DNA of 64,000 nt, taken from assembly GCA_033439255.1 (NCBI GenBank), contig CM065880.1, forward strand, positions 3,162,001-3,226,000, read 5' to 3'. A program made the translations under genes and the position numbers. Under the pieces are notes generated by a model that saw nothing but the letters and a program-made list of their open reading frames with translations, was not told the origin of the DNA and ran no database searches. The DNA is from Hericium rajendrae. Lineage: Eukaryota; Basidiomycota; Agaricomycetes; Russulales; Hericiaceae. This document shows, piece by piece, positions 45,893-57,800 of this stretch (positions within the stretch are counted from its first letter, which is position 1; each line of letters opens with the position of its first letter).

Positions 45893-48800
45893 ATGAGCGC
45901 GCTTGCGTTTCTGGTCACTGAGCTGCAGGTTCGTCGCGGTTCTTACTCTCCGATCATTTCTACTTACACGGCTACACAGTCGCTGGCAAGCGAGACGCGC
46001 AGGAAACATCCTGATGTGCGCGAGGTGCGTCCATCTTCTCGGTCTGGAAAGGAACGGTTGGCCGACTGGGATCGGACGTAGGCGGCGGAGAAGGCCATCG
46101 CGATACTAAAGGCGGCACCGGAGTCGGCAAGCTTTACTTTGGATGCAGGTGAGTTGCATTCCGGACTTCTTAGTATGTATTACTCTTTCTTATCACGCAA
46201 CAGATGGCCCGCATGCCAATGACCTCCTCCGCCCTGTGTTCATGGGCTGCGCGACGAAGAACGCCAAGGTCATTGGCATTGCCCTCGGCCCGCTCCAGCG
46301 TCTCATTGCCCTGCACGCCGTACCCCTCTCCGCCGTGCCTGCTATCATCTCGACGATGGGTGACTGCATGTCGCAGGGCGTCGACATCCAGCTCAAGCTC
46401 CTCCAGACCCTGCTCTCGCTGATTACCAACTTCCCGGACGTGCATGGGCGACTGCTGGGCGACGTAAGTCGCAGTTTGTGTCGAATGGAATTGTATGAAC
46501 TCAGTGCATCTGTCGGAGGCAGGCTTTGCTGTTGTGCTTCAAGCTCCAGGAATCACGCATCGCGGTCGTATCGTCAACTGCCGCTGCGACGTTGCGTCAG
46601 CTCGTCATGTTCGTCGTTGACAAGGTTGTGGATGAAGACAGACGCGTCGCCGAGGTCGAAGAGCAAGATAGCGTGATCGAACGCACGGATACGCCTCTCC
46701 CAGACGGAAGCATGGCCGCCCTTGGCCCCGCCGCGCGCGACGCGTTCGCAGTCTTCGAAGATCTGTGCCTGCTCGCGAATGCAGAGCGGCCCCATTTCTT
46801 GAAGCTGGAGGCGCTGCCCAAGACGTTCGCGCTCGAGCTGATCGAGAGCGTGTTGACGAACTATCATGACTTGTTCCGTAAGGTGGGTTGTTTCGTTCTC
46901 GTCATAAACGTTTCGTAGAATAAAGACGGATTCATGCAGCACCCAGAGCTGCTTCTTCTGCTCAGGCATCACCTCTGCCCCATGCTGCACAAGGCCCTCT
47001 CCGATCGCCCACTTTTCCCACTCACCCTCCGATCGACGCGAGTCGTCTTCCTGCTCCTCAAGCAGTTCGCGACGGAACTAATCACAGAAGCTGAAGTTTT
47101 CCTTACGCTCCTCATCCGCATCATCAGCGGCGAATCCGATGTCGGCGCCACCGCCTCCGAGCGCCCACCCTGGATGCGCGTCCTTGCAATGGAAATCTTG
47201 CGCGGGTGCGTACCGTCTTCCTCTGCCCTTCATCTTATTGACACACGTGGGCACCTCAGGCTGTGCAGTGACGGCGAGTTCATCCGCGCAACCTGGCAGC
47301 GCTATGACGCACAGAACACCACCGAATCTGGCTCGCAGGTTTTCGTCGGTCTCGTCACTGCGCTCAAGCGCCTCATCACAGAACGCCCTGCTGTGCTCGG
47401 CGTCAGTGCGCAGATGCTTGGCACTGGCGGCACCCCCGACTCTCCTGGATACATGCTCGACGTGGGCGGCGTCGCGGGCATGGTCGCGACGGCTGCGAGC
47501 ACGACAGTGTCGAATGTGGTGGGCATGATGGGTAGCGAGGCGGGCTTGAGTATCGCAGGATCGAGCATGAAGGTGCAATGGTACGCGTGTTTTGTATCTT
47601 TGTTTGCTGTGGTCAAGGCTGAGAACGCTGGTAGCATCGATCAGCTCGACAAGGCTGACGCTCCGCCCATCCCCGAGACATACATCTACCTGCTCGGCCT
47701 GCAGTGCATTGTAGCGCTCTGCGAAGGCTTCATCACCTACACCACGCCGATCTACAGCGCTCTGATGATCCAGAAGCCACGTGCAGCAGGCGATGCTGCG
47801 GTGCGCGCCCCGCCCGCACTCGACCCGTCTACCCTACCCGAGTCGGAACCCGCTCGCGCCGGCCTGATCGCAGTGCGCTCAATGGTCGCCGCGGGATGGC
47901 CGGCGCTGCTCGCCGCGCTCACGTTCCTCCTTCCGACGAACCTGTCTGACGAGCTCTTTGCCTCCGTGCTAGCCGCGACGCAGGCCCTCACCACCGTCGC
48001 CGGCACGCTCGCGCTCCCGACGCCGCGCGACGCATTCCTGACTGCCCTCGCGAAGGCCGCGCTCCCGCCGCGCGTCGTCGCAGGCCTCGAGACACACGCC
48101 GAGCCGTCAACCCCGCGCGCCGCCGCTGCCTTCGCGGATTCAGCAGCTACGCCGCCGATGCTCTCCGAGCGCAACATCGCGTGCCTGAAGGTGCTTGTCG
48201 GCTGCGCGCTCTATCTCGCGGGCTGCCTTGGGGAGAGCTGGTTCGACGTGCTCGAAGCACTGCAGAACGCAGAATATGTGCTCACGAACCGCGGCACACG
48301 CGCGCCGGCGGGCAAGCGCGGCTCCGTCGTGGCGCAGCGCTCGGTGTCGGCGCCGGCACCTCCTGCGCCGCGGCATCCGCTGTTAACAGACCTCGAGCCG
48401 GAAAATGTGCTCGCTTCCATGCAGCGCCTGTTCGACGCGTCGAAGAACCTCGAGGACGGCGCGTTCCGCGACTTTGTTGGCGCGCTATGTAGGTTGAGCG
48501 GCGAGATGGTCGGGATGCAGGCGCAGGCGCTGCAGGGCGAGGGGCTGGGGCTTGAGGTCGAGAGCGCGGACGAGGCGAGCGTGAGGGGGAGCGTGACGAG
48601 CTTGAGCTCGACGCTATCACCGACCAAGTCGGAGGCAAGTAGGAGACGCGCGAGCGGGATCCATTTGCCGAGGACGCTGGTGAGTGATCTGTCTTGTGGA
48701 CGATGATGCGGGCTTATATCTTTCAAATAGCGGTCGGGCGACTTTGGGGTTAACAAGATCGGGAGAGTGGCCGTACTCAACATTCATCGGTTAATCTACC

Positions 48801-51800
48801 GTTCGCCAGATATCGCATGGGACCCCATCACAACGCATCTGCTCTTTGTCATTCGGCTTTCTACTGCGCCACAGCCAATTCGGCTGCAAGCAGCCCAGAC
48901 GCTGGATGACATCTTGCTTGTTGTGCCCCGCAACTTGACCACCGCCGGGGACCGCCTGGCCTTGGTACAGAGCCAAATGCTCGATGTGCTCGCGCAACAG
49001 ATCATGCTAGACTCTGCCTCGTCAAATGCCACCATCGAACTGCGTCGCATGGGTCTGGAGACGCTGCATCAGATTCTGCAGGCCTCGGGACACACACTCA
49101 TCGTTGGATGGGAGACCATTTTCGACATGCTGAGCAGCGTGTGCAAGCCGGCAGATATTCCGCCTCCGCTGCCGAGCGAGCCTACATCGCCCGTGTCGTC
49201 GACGGCACGACCTAGAATAACGCCATTGGGACTGGGGCAGCCGAGCGAGAAGGGCTATACCACTCTGATCAAGATTGCGTTCCAGTCGATGACTCTCGTC
49301 TGCGACTCCCTCTCCGCGCTGTCTCCCGAGCACCTTCGCATGTGCATCAGCACGCTCGGGCACTTCGGTCGGCAGGCGGACACGAACATCGCACTGACGG
49401 CAGCTGAGAGCCTCTTTTGGAGCGTGTCGGACTCGATCCAGGCGAAGCGCAAGGACGCGGAGAAGGAGCCCGAGTACAGCGAGCTGTGGATGTTCCTGCT
49501 GCTCGAGATCCTGCGGCTCTGCACCGACGTGCGGCCGGAGGTGCGCATGGGCGCCATCCAGACGCTGTTCCGCACGCTCCAGCTCTACGGCGCGACGCTC
49601 AGCTCGGATACCTGGGACGAGTGCGTCTGGAAGGTCACGTTCCCGCTGTTGGATGCGCTCGGCACCGCGGCGTTGCAGAACCCAGCGCCGCCGTCGGTGG
49701 ACCTGGCCCCGGTGTCGCAGTCGTGGGATGAGTCGCGCGTCGTCGCGTTCCAGTCCGTCGGTGCAATCTTTACCGACTTCCTTGCGTCGAAGATTCTGCA
49801 CCTGGAGTCGTTCGCACGTGCATGGGACGTGTTTGTCGATCATATCCGGGACGCGTTCGTGCATGGCAGCAGGACGATCAGCGCGCCGGCACTGCGCTGT
49901 CTCGAGAAGGCTCTGCGAGCGTTACAAGCAGGCATTGTCGATGCTGATGCGGACGTGAAAGTGAAGGTGCTGGATGCGGCGGAGAAGGCCTGGAGTGCTT
50001 GCGACGAAATGGGCGATGTAGTCGTGAACGCAACGAATGCCTCGACGACGAAGACGCCCGTTGCACCGCCGTTCACGCAAGAGAGCCTCGTCGTGTTTAT
50101 GAATGTCATTCAATGCACGAGAAGTCTAAGCCGAACGCTCAAGGAAGAGGAATGGCCTCTGGACCGCATCGCGAGGCTCTTGGTCATCCTGAAAGGTGCG
50201 TAGGCGGCATGTTTACATGTGAATCGTGCTCATGAAAGACTCTCAGGTGCATTGACGTATTCACATTCACCAGACATCAGGCCGGACATTGATAACCTTA
50301 GTCCGCTGCAGGTAAGCTAGCTCTTGCATCGGTATGAGAGCATTGCTGAGCTAACGCGTTCAATAGTCTGAGGTAATGAGCACTTTGGGAGACATCGTCC
50401 TCAATGCAGATGGTGCACCGTCTCTGGTGCTGAAAGAGATATCCGAATTTGCCAATTTATCCTTCTCCGCTGCCTCTCACGACTCGGATCCTGTCTCAGG
50501 CCGATTACTCGGTGCGGATGCGTCGAAAACATTGCCAAAACGCGTCACATATGTTGCGTTGACGAAGAAATGTCAACCTTTACTCGTCGACCTTTTTATG
50601 CAATTCAAGGACCGCGTAGAAGTTTACGTGAATGGAACTCTGGAGGCCGTGCTGTGGGCGTATTCGATACCCATCAAGATGAAGTACGAGTGCCCGCCTG
50701 CATCCAAGTTTGGCAAGGACCCACCTCTGTGGAAATCGGCCACGACAAGCTTCCTGAACATTGTCAAGCACATTGCACCGCAATTGGACAAACTGGATGC
50801 AGGTATGGTTTGCTTGGTAGCAATTGTTTCAGTCCCAATGACTGTTCATATCCAGATATACCTAGTGATCGTGTCGAAGCCATCTGGAGACAAACGATTG
50901 ACGTGTTTCGTGGCGGCATCCTAGCTGATTGGTATGCCTTTCCAGCCTTTGTCTCCGAGCTTGCTCTCATAGACATGTAGCACATTCGCAGAAAGCCAGC
51001 CGTATGACGTCCAAGAAGAAGAGGAGACCTTCGATCTCACCCTCATCGCATCACTCGAGACGGACGTTGTCCCATATCTTGGAGATCGTCGCATCTCAGA
51101 CCATGTGATCACGCCACTGGTAAAAGTCTTGCAACAGGGCAGCCAACTGCGCGAATACGAGCCCGAAGAGGCATACTTGCATAGCCCATCAAGCCCTACG
51201 AAGGCGCCGTCGGACAGCAGCAGACGCAATGCCTGGACACACAGCGAGAAGGAAGATGCCGGAAGCACAGAGCCTGGCACGGTCGTGTCGAGAGAGCGCT
51301 TTTCATACTGGTGCTTTGATCTACTGTTTCTCGTCTGCTCGAATACTTTCCAAGGTAAATCACCTTTGCAAGAATCATTTCTGCATATTGACTGGTCGTG
51401 TAGACCATGTAGATTCCCGCAAACGCGTCGCGGTGCTAAGCCTGTCGCTGTTGTTGGGTCGATGTCGTCAGACATTGGCCCAATATGTGGCCGACGAAAG
51501 TCTGCGAGGAGCACTCCCCTTCCCGAGGTATTATAATAATTCGAGAGTGTGACGAAATTCTGACTCTGTGTTGAAGGGTCCGCGAAGAGGAGTTGGTCTA
51601 TGTCTTGCACAAGCTTCGTGAGCTTCAAGTATGGCCGGGGTCGTTGTGGGCTGCGCTATCGGACTCTCCCTCCGATTATGCAACGGAACAACCTGGTACG
51701 TCGGTCTTCGATACATCTTTGTGCATTCCGGCTCATCAAATCCCTAGCTATCAACCCAAATTTGCCACCGTCAGAGCTCATCGCCGACACGATCAAGCGC

Positions 51801-52064
51801 TCGTCAAGAGCCCATCTCTTCCATTTGTACTCGGTCATTGGCCAGATTGCGTCTGTTCCCCGCAAAGCGCCATCAGCGTGGGTCATGTCAGACAGCCTGC
51901 TTTCACCTCCAACAACCCCCGATTCGTCGTCATCTTCCATGGAGATCAAGAGCAAAGTCGCAGCTGGAGGCCTTGGCCCTGGACGGCTCGTATCGATGGA
52001 TTCGAGAGCATTGGCTAGAGAGTGCCTGAAGGAAATTGGAAGGGAGATGGGGGTGCCTCCGTGA
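45893..52064 (+). CDS. MON2: Mon2 trafficking protein
   Basis: Mon2 is a large peripheral protein of the late Golgi and endosomes, related to Sec7/BIG GEFs but without a Sec7 domain; it works in retrograde traffic. Sixteen exons give 1782 residues: 45893-45928, 45980-46024, 46082-46148, 46204-46463, 46523-46882, 46940-47205, 47260-47580, 47635-48679, 48731-50195, 50274-50311, 50367-50802, 50856-50931, 50981-51354, 51404-51527, 51577-51695, 51748-52064. The N-terminal DCB-like region has SLASETRRKHPDVREAAEKA. QCIDQLDKADAPPIPETYIY and the helical-repeat C-terminus (RKRVAVLSLSLLLGRC, LFHLYSVIGQ) match Mon2. Intron 47581-47634 is 54 nt with no stop, so retention would keep the frame. Convergent with the next genes. 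Confidence 0.9.
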
Positions 52065-52346
52065 TCTGTGATTAGGTCGTGGGGATAACCTTTGTCTATT
52101 ATTGACGTTCAGTCTCGTATATCTTTGTACCACCTTGTTCATACTCACATTCTGTAATTGAGGTCTATTACTGCATCACTGAACCAAGTGTGGATCAAGA
52201 AATTCTCGGGGAATGCGTACCGCACAACTGCACACGGGTCGGCAATGCAAAAGATGAGCCGTTTCCGAGGTGTCGTCAAGTCTCCAGCATTCAGAAAAAT
52301 AGTGGATTTGTACAATAAACTACTACATATTTTCGCTAACGAACAT

Positions 52347-52625
52347 TCATCGGAACAGGCATGGTATAACACGTGTGTATACAAGATAGATGCCGACCGC
52401 ATATAAGCCAATTCTAAAATAAGATTGCCCCAGCGGAGGTTGAGACGCAACAGGTGGGTTGGGCTGGGAATCGGCGGTAGGTGTCGTCTCTCTAGGCGGA
52501 GGCTGAGATGAAGCAAATACTTTAGGTTCGGAGTCTGCAAAGGGTGACCTTTCTCTAAGCGAAGCCTTAAATGAGGCAGACAGTTTGGGTATGGGTTTGG
52601 GTTTGGAATCGGTGGTTCGTGGCAT
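52347..52625 (-). CDS. possible small repeat protein with C-terminal membrane span
   Basis: A minus-strand frame of 92 residues starts 49 bp past the stop of the DUF4470 gene. It holds three repeats of about 21 residues, with the pattern R-x-x-P-x-A-D-S-x-P clearest in units 2 and 3, then a hydrophobic C-terminus (YFRIGLYAVGIYLVY). That layout fits a tail-anchored protein. It could be a separate gene, an alternative last exon of the DUF4470 gene, or a minisatellite that stays open by chance. The DNA shows the same three-fold repeat. Confidence 0.3.
   Translation of the reverse strand: MPRTTDSKPKPIPKLSASFKASLRERSPFADSEPKVFASSQPPPRETTPTADSQPNPPVASQPPLGQSYFRIGLYAVGIYLVYTRVIPCLFR
52438..52625. 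repeat. minisatellite-like repeat, three ~63-bp units
   Basis: Three diverged units lie end to end, each with an (A/C)GCGGAGG- or AGCGAAGC-like word at one end and a GTCT/TCTCT word at the other. Units one and two are about 60-63 bp and the third about 70 bp. Confidence 0.5.
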
Positions 52626-52673
52626 CTCTCCAGCTTGTGCACAGTGTCAACGTGAACGGATTTGCGTTTGGGA

Positions 52674-55600
52674 TCAGTCAAGGCTTAAGTCGTCCAACGG
52701 AGGGATTTGCACATCAGGAGGGGACACGTCTTTCCAGCTCTTCGCTGGAACTGGACTGATGACTGCAACAACATTCAGCTCTCGTCTCCCCTCCGCGCAG
52801 AAACAAGGACTTACCAAGCTCATGCGTATCAAACCGGTGCGCGCACATCGCCCAACCCTCCTCTTTCATCTTCTCCACCCGCTTGCGGCTCATGCGCCAC
52901 CGCACAACATGACCTGGAACATTGACCGCCTCCTGTACAGTCACGATCTGCAGATCGCCCTTCGCAGGCGTGCTTCGCCCCTCCAAAATCGCGCGCATAT
53001 TCTCTGCAAAGTCCCGCGGATTGTACGCCTTCAGCGGCTTGTAAAACATCAGCGACACGACCGCGTCGAACGGCGGCACTGGCGGGAGGAAGTAGCTGCG
53101 CTGCGCCTCGTGTGCACCTGCTTCGTACGTGCCGATCTCGTCCGCGCGGCTCGCGAAGCCCGCGGGGCGCAGAACGGGGAAAGGGATCGCTTCGTACGCG
53201 AGCGCGAAGAGTGTCTCGAGTTCCGCGCGCCACGGGTCGAGGCGCACGCGGCGCGGCGGCACACGGCGGTTCATATCGGCGATGGGGACGGGCAGGCGCT
53301 GCGCGTACGGCGCAACGTCTGTGGTGAGCGTGTCATGCAGGATGTTATGGACGACGTCGGCGAGCCAGTGCGCGGGGAAGCCGACGCGCCGGAGATGGAT
53401 GAGCAGATTGAGGAAGGCGGCGAGGTTGTTGGGGTAGCGCACGCGGTTGCGGCCTTCGCCGACGTCGCCGGGGACGAGGGTGTTCAGCAGGACGCGCGCG
53501 AGCCAGGCGCGGAGCTCGTCGCGCGAGGCGAGCTCGTTGAGCGGCAGGGGGAGCGGGAGCGGCGCGAAGACGATCAGGCCGAAGCGCGGTTTCATCTCTA
53601 TGGAACGGCATCCGAGGTAGCGCGGCAGGTCCCGGGGTCGCAGAAGAGCGTAGCTAATGGCGCATGAGCGGTCTGCAGGCATGCGGTGAGGACTAGATGT
53701 ACTTGTGACAGTATTCATCGTCGCTATTGAAGATGGTCATGTTGAGCATGCAGTTGGCACCGACCCGTGCATCGGGGATGGGCTGCATATTCGGAAGCAC
53801 GAATACCGCGGTGTTGAGGGGCCCATGGGCATAGTCCCTAGAACAGATGTCAAGTCGGTGTCATAATTTAGACAATCAGCATGGACACTTACGGGACATT
53901 ATTGAGCCATGCCCTGGTATACAACCTCGGGAAACCTGCTGGACGGGTACGATTTGTGTCAAGCATCATCTTGGATAACTCCTGGTTGAGCTCTCCCGCG
54001 ATAAATTCAAGCTTGATGCGGCCCTTGAGCTCTTTAAACGCTACTACGACATGGTCGAAAAATGCTGATGCCATAAGGTAGCTTGTTCCGTCGGGTGAGC
54101 TCGTGGCCCTGTCGAGCTTCATCCGGTCGAGGAACTCTCCGAACTCGCGCGCTTGCTTGACGCTGTCGATGGTGAGAGCAGGATAACCATCCACAGTCAG
54201 AGACGGATGGTCACAACCGGCCGGATCCTGATGACAACTTGTAAGTCAGGTGGGAACAGGCCCTCGGACAGAGTACTCACAAAATACGTGAAGTTCATTG
54301 TCCATGTCTTCTCGATGTGATTATTGACCTATGGGATGAAGATCAATCGCCGTTCCCTATAGTTGACACAAGGTGGAGGTCTCACCTGCTGCAGCAAACT
54401 CTTCGGCGCCTTATCCAGTTCCCCGATTCTCGCATAGCGGAAGAGGTCGTCGAATCCAGGATGGCGCGAGCGCAGTTCCTCCGGGAGGACGAACGTCTTG
54501 GTTTCGATATACCACGTCTTTTCCGCGACACCGTCTACCGTATCGAGACCGCTGTCTCTCGAAGTCATGAGCAGCGTCTTGATCTGCTCCTTATGCTCCT
54601 GGATCCATGCCCGTGCCTCCTCGGGCGACGAGCCCTCCGGCATGAGCCCCATCTTCTTGATGTCCTCCGTCGTCAGATTGTCAATCACGGAGTCGAGGCG
54701 CTTGCGCTGTGCCGCCGTGCCCTTGTTGAATTTCGCCTTAAATTTCGGGGAGGTCATGGAATCGCTCAGGTTCGCCATCATGCCGAACATGGACTGGTCG
54801 CCGTGCGCAGCGAGGATCCCGCGGGTGGTGCGACCCCGGGTGGGGAAGGTCTGCCACCAGCGCAGCACGGCCAGGATGGGGATGATGGAGTCCGCGTCGA
54901 CATGCAGCCAGGAGGGCAGACGTGGGGGCTTGGCCGAAAGTCTTGACACGAGCTCGTTGACAGCATTTTCCAGCCTGCCATGTATATTATTTGGGATGCA
55001 GATGTCCAAGGCAGAGAACTTACCTCGCGTGGCAGTAGGGTGGGAGGACGACACCGAGGAAGGTCATAAGCAGGGTGGTCTTGATCTCCGCTGCTGCGAC
55101 TTGGTCGTCGCTGTTCTCGAGGAGCTCATTTATGAGCATAAAAAATACAAGATCGCGGGCTAAGCAGGTTGGAAGCCAATCAATGAGCGTCACATGGACC
55201 TTTAACTTGTCCTGGCGCTCCTTGTTCAAGGTCTTCCAGGCATTGTGTACGCCGATCACCGAGCCGAATGCATGGCGGCCTGAGGAACAAGAGCTCAACA
55301 GACATGCTTGGGTACCAGGAGAAAGTGCGAACCATCGCCGGCGCCGCCCAGGAGGAAGGCGATGTTTGACAGTTGCTCCAGGGGCATTTCCTTGAGCTTT
55401 ACAGGATCATTGATAACTCTGCTGTCGCTGGCGGCCCGGCTGCCACCCCAGCCGTCAATGAGTGATATGATATTGTCGGTACCGATCTGTGAAATGGTTA
55501 GCTCTTTACACCGCAAGATACTCATGAAGACTAACATGGAAGAACTCTCGTCCCGGGTCACTGTTGTCGAAAATCAGCACCGAATAACCTATGAGGCACA

Positions 55601-56230
55601 TTCACTTACGTGCCCTTCCTGAAGATGGGAATGCGGGTCAGGCGCGAACGCGCCTCATCTGCGCCCTCAGCGATCCTCTTCATTTCCTCCTGCACGCGTT
55701 CCCAATCGCCCCATACATGGGCATGCTCCAGCTGAGCCGGGCTCGCCTTCTCGTCCGAAGTCTGCTCGCGACTTGCAGCTGTCCGCAGATCGCTCGCAAG
55801 CACGGCATGCTCCGTCACTTCCTCCTCAGATATAGCGCCACTGCATGTGCCGTTGATCAGCGCGCGCGCAAGACGCGTCGATAGCCTCAGGGCCAGCTTT
55901 GCGTCCGGCGCTGCCTCCATGAGCTTCCACGACCGCAGGACGGCATCGCGGCAGCCTGCGTAGTCTCCTGCTTCGTATAGTGCCGCGCTGAGGTTAGAGG
56001 GATAGACGGACTCGTTCGGCGCGATATTTTGGGCCTTGCGACGCTTGTCAGGATGTCGTCAAGAAGTCCTGATAGGCGCGTACCTTTGTGTACAACTTTG
56101 CCGCCCTGCAAGAGATGTTGAGATGCTGGAATCGGGGAGGCACAGATAAAACTCACTCTCTGAAGTTTCCATTCTTGAATGCTGCATTGCCTTTCTCCTT
56201 CAGATCTTGTGCGGATTGTTTCGGTGCCAT
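52674..56230 (-). CDS. TPR and DUF4470 protein
   Basis: The start at 56230 begins with a TPR-like pair of helices split over three exons (56157-56230, 56084-56105, 55610-56034): LKEKGNAAFKNGNFREAAKL, then YPSNLSAALYEAGDY. A DUF4470 domain follows near 55060-55300 (RHAFGSVIGVHNAWKTLNKE, then LARDLVFFMLINELL). The long remainder is alpha-helical looking, with LTTEDIKKMGLMPEGSSPEE, FFDHVVVAFKELKGR and FPAHWLADVVHNILHD. The last exon ends in PPLDDLSLD. I estimate about 1000 residues. DUF4470 proteins are common in mushrooms, often with TPR or MYND parts; no MYND finger is visible here. Function unknown. I placed only some splice sites. Confidence 0.8.
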
Positions 56231-57800
56231 GGTAAACGGACGAACCAAGTTTTCCAAATGCTGGGGAATATTATAACCTGATTTTCGGAAGTCTCCGGTA
56301 ACCATCCCACGGTGCTAATTGGAGTGTCTGGAGATCTCTAGCCGCACGATGCTGGACAGGAAGAGAGGTATTTACGATTATATGTACTCGACGGCGTGGA
56401 TGTGGTGAGGTGGAGAAATGGTGCTGCAATTTTAATATGTGGTGTCACAGTACGGGGAAATCGGTAAGCTGATGACCGTGGTCTTCATGCCAGTAACCAG
56501 ACGCTTATGAAGGTGCTTGGCTTCTTGCAGCACGGTAAGTGAGACATTATGCATGATGTTGAGAACAGAGCTGGTCCGAGTGCCGTGGGGCATTTCTCGA
56601 CGCTGGTGCCCACCCTTCCCGCCTCAATACCAAATGCGGCAGTGCGCCGTGCTGATTTGGACAGCCGAGCTTGACAGTTTCAGAAAGAGCTGCGAGGAAG
56701 AGATCAGTGACTGCACAGTGCACGCAGTGCATAGTTCTTCCAGCATGAACCAAATCCGTGAAACAACCTTCGACGTCTTCTCTCGTACCTGTCTGGTTTG
56801 ATATCGTTATCAAGGATCGCTCAATCCAGAGGCCTGGAATCTGGGAGCCAGATATTGTTGCTACTGCGCATGCCCGCCTCAATCGGCTCCGACCATTCGT
56901 GTGTCTCGCAGGACGAGACTGTGTCGATCGCCATTCTATCCAGTCTGTCCTGGAGATACTTATCATAAGCCGCGGAACAGGCATCTAGGCCCCTCGTCAT
57001 CTAATGCAGTCGAGCAGATGTGAATCGACGCGCTGACGCCATAAAGGACTCCTGTACATGTGTTTCTGCAAGTCAACGGCATAAAGGAGTACGAGTGCAT
57101 TCAGTTCATCGCCAGATTCAACGCACATTGCATCTAACTTAGGAGATCCATAGTAGGTGCTCGAATTTCTGGTTGCATATTGATGGGAGAAATTGACTAA
57201 CTTGTCTTGCTATAGTACGTGGTCTAGCAGTAAGAGGTTCTTCCTTCAACTTTCGATGACCTTTGACAAGCGTTCTTTCGGTCAAAACGTCTTTCGTACA
57301 CATTGGCAACACAGATCTCGTCAGATTTCGTCCGGTCAACCGGTCAGCGCTTGTTTCATTAGGGGACCGGCGGGCGCCGCGGGACCGAAATTGGCCGGAT
57401 GATGAAAGTTGGAGACCCCCTCCAACTCAACGTACTCAACTCCAAGTTGTCTCCGCTCGCTATCGTCGCCCTATTCCATTCAGTGTCGCCGCCCATCGCA
57501 GCACGTTTGTTGGAACAATGTCTGAGCTTTATTCCCGTTTATTTATTGGCCAAGGTAAACGTACGGGACGGGCAGGACCAGTGGGCAGAAGTTTCTCGCA
57601 CCGCCATGCCGTCGGCAACACGAAATAGTGGTCGTGTGCTCCAAAATTTTCTCCGCAAAGGAAGGTGTTCTCTTGCGACAGTTGCAGTGGAGCTCTTTCC
57701 CAGTTTCGTAACACCCCCTCGCGAACGTGCGTCCGTACCACCGCTCTTATACGGTCGGTCGCGAGCACAGACAGTGTGCGCTACCCCCCTCTGCTCCATC
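56231..57800. other. divergent intergenic region, 1.6 kb
   Basis: This lies between the DUF4470 gene (minus) and the second permease (plus). A 145-codon minus frame at 56547-56984 has no domain or codon signal I trust. I see no supported gene. Confidence 0.4.

Noticed and set aside
49022-49864. 280-codon minus-strand open frame
   Set aside because: It is the shadow of a long MON2 exon with biased codons.
52585-53667. 360-codon plus-strand frame
   Set aside because: It is antisense to the DUF4470 gene and has no recognisable domain.
56547-56984. 145-codon minus-strand frame
   Set aside because: It has no domain, no splice context and no promoter sign. The composition looks random.
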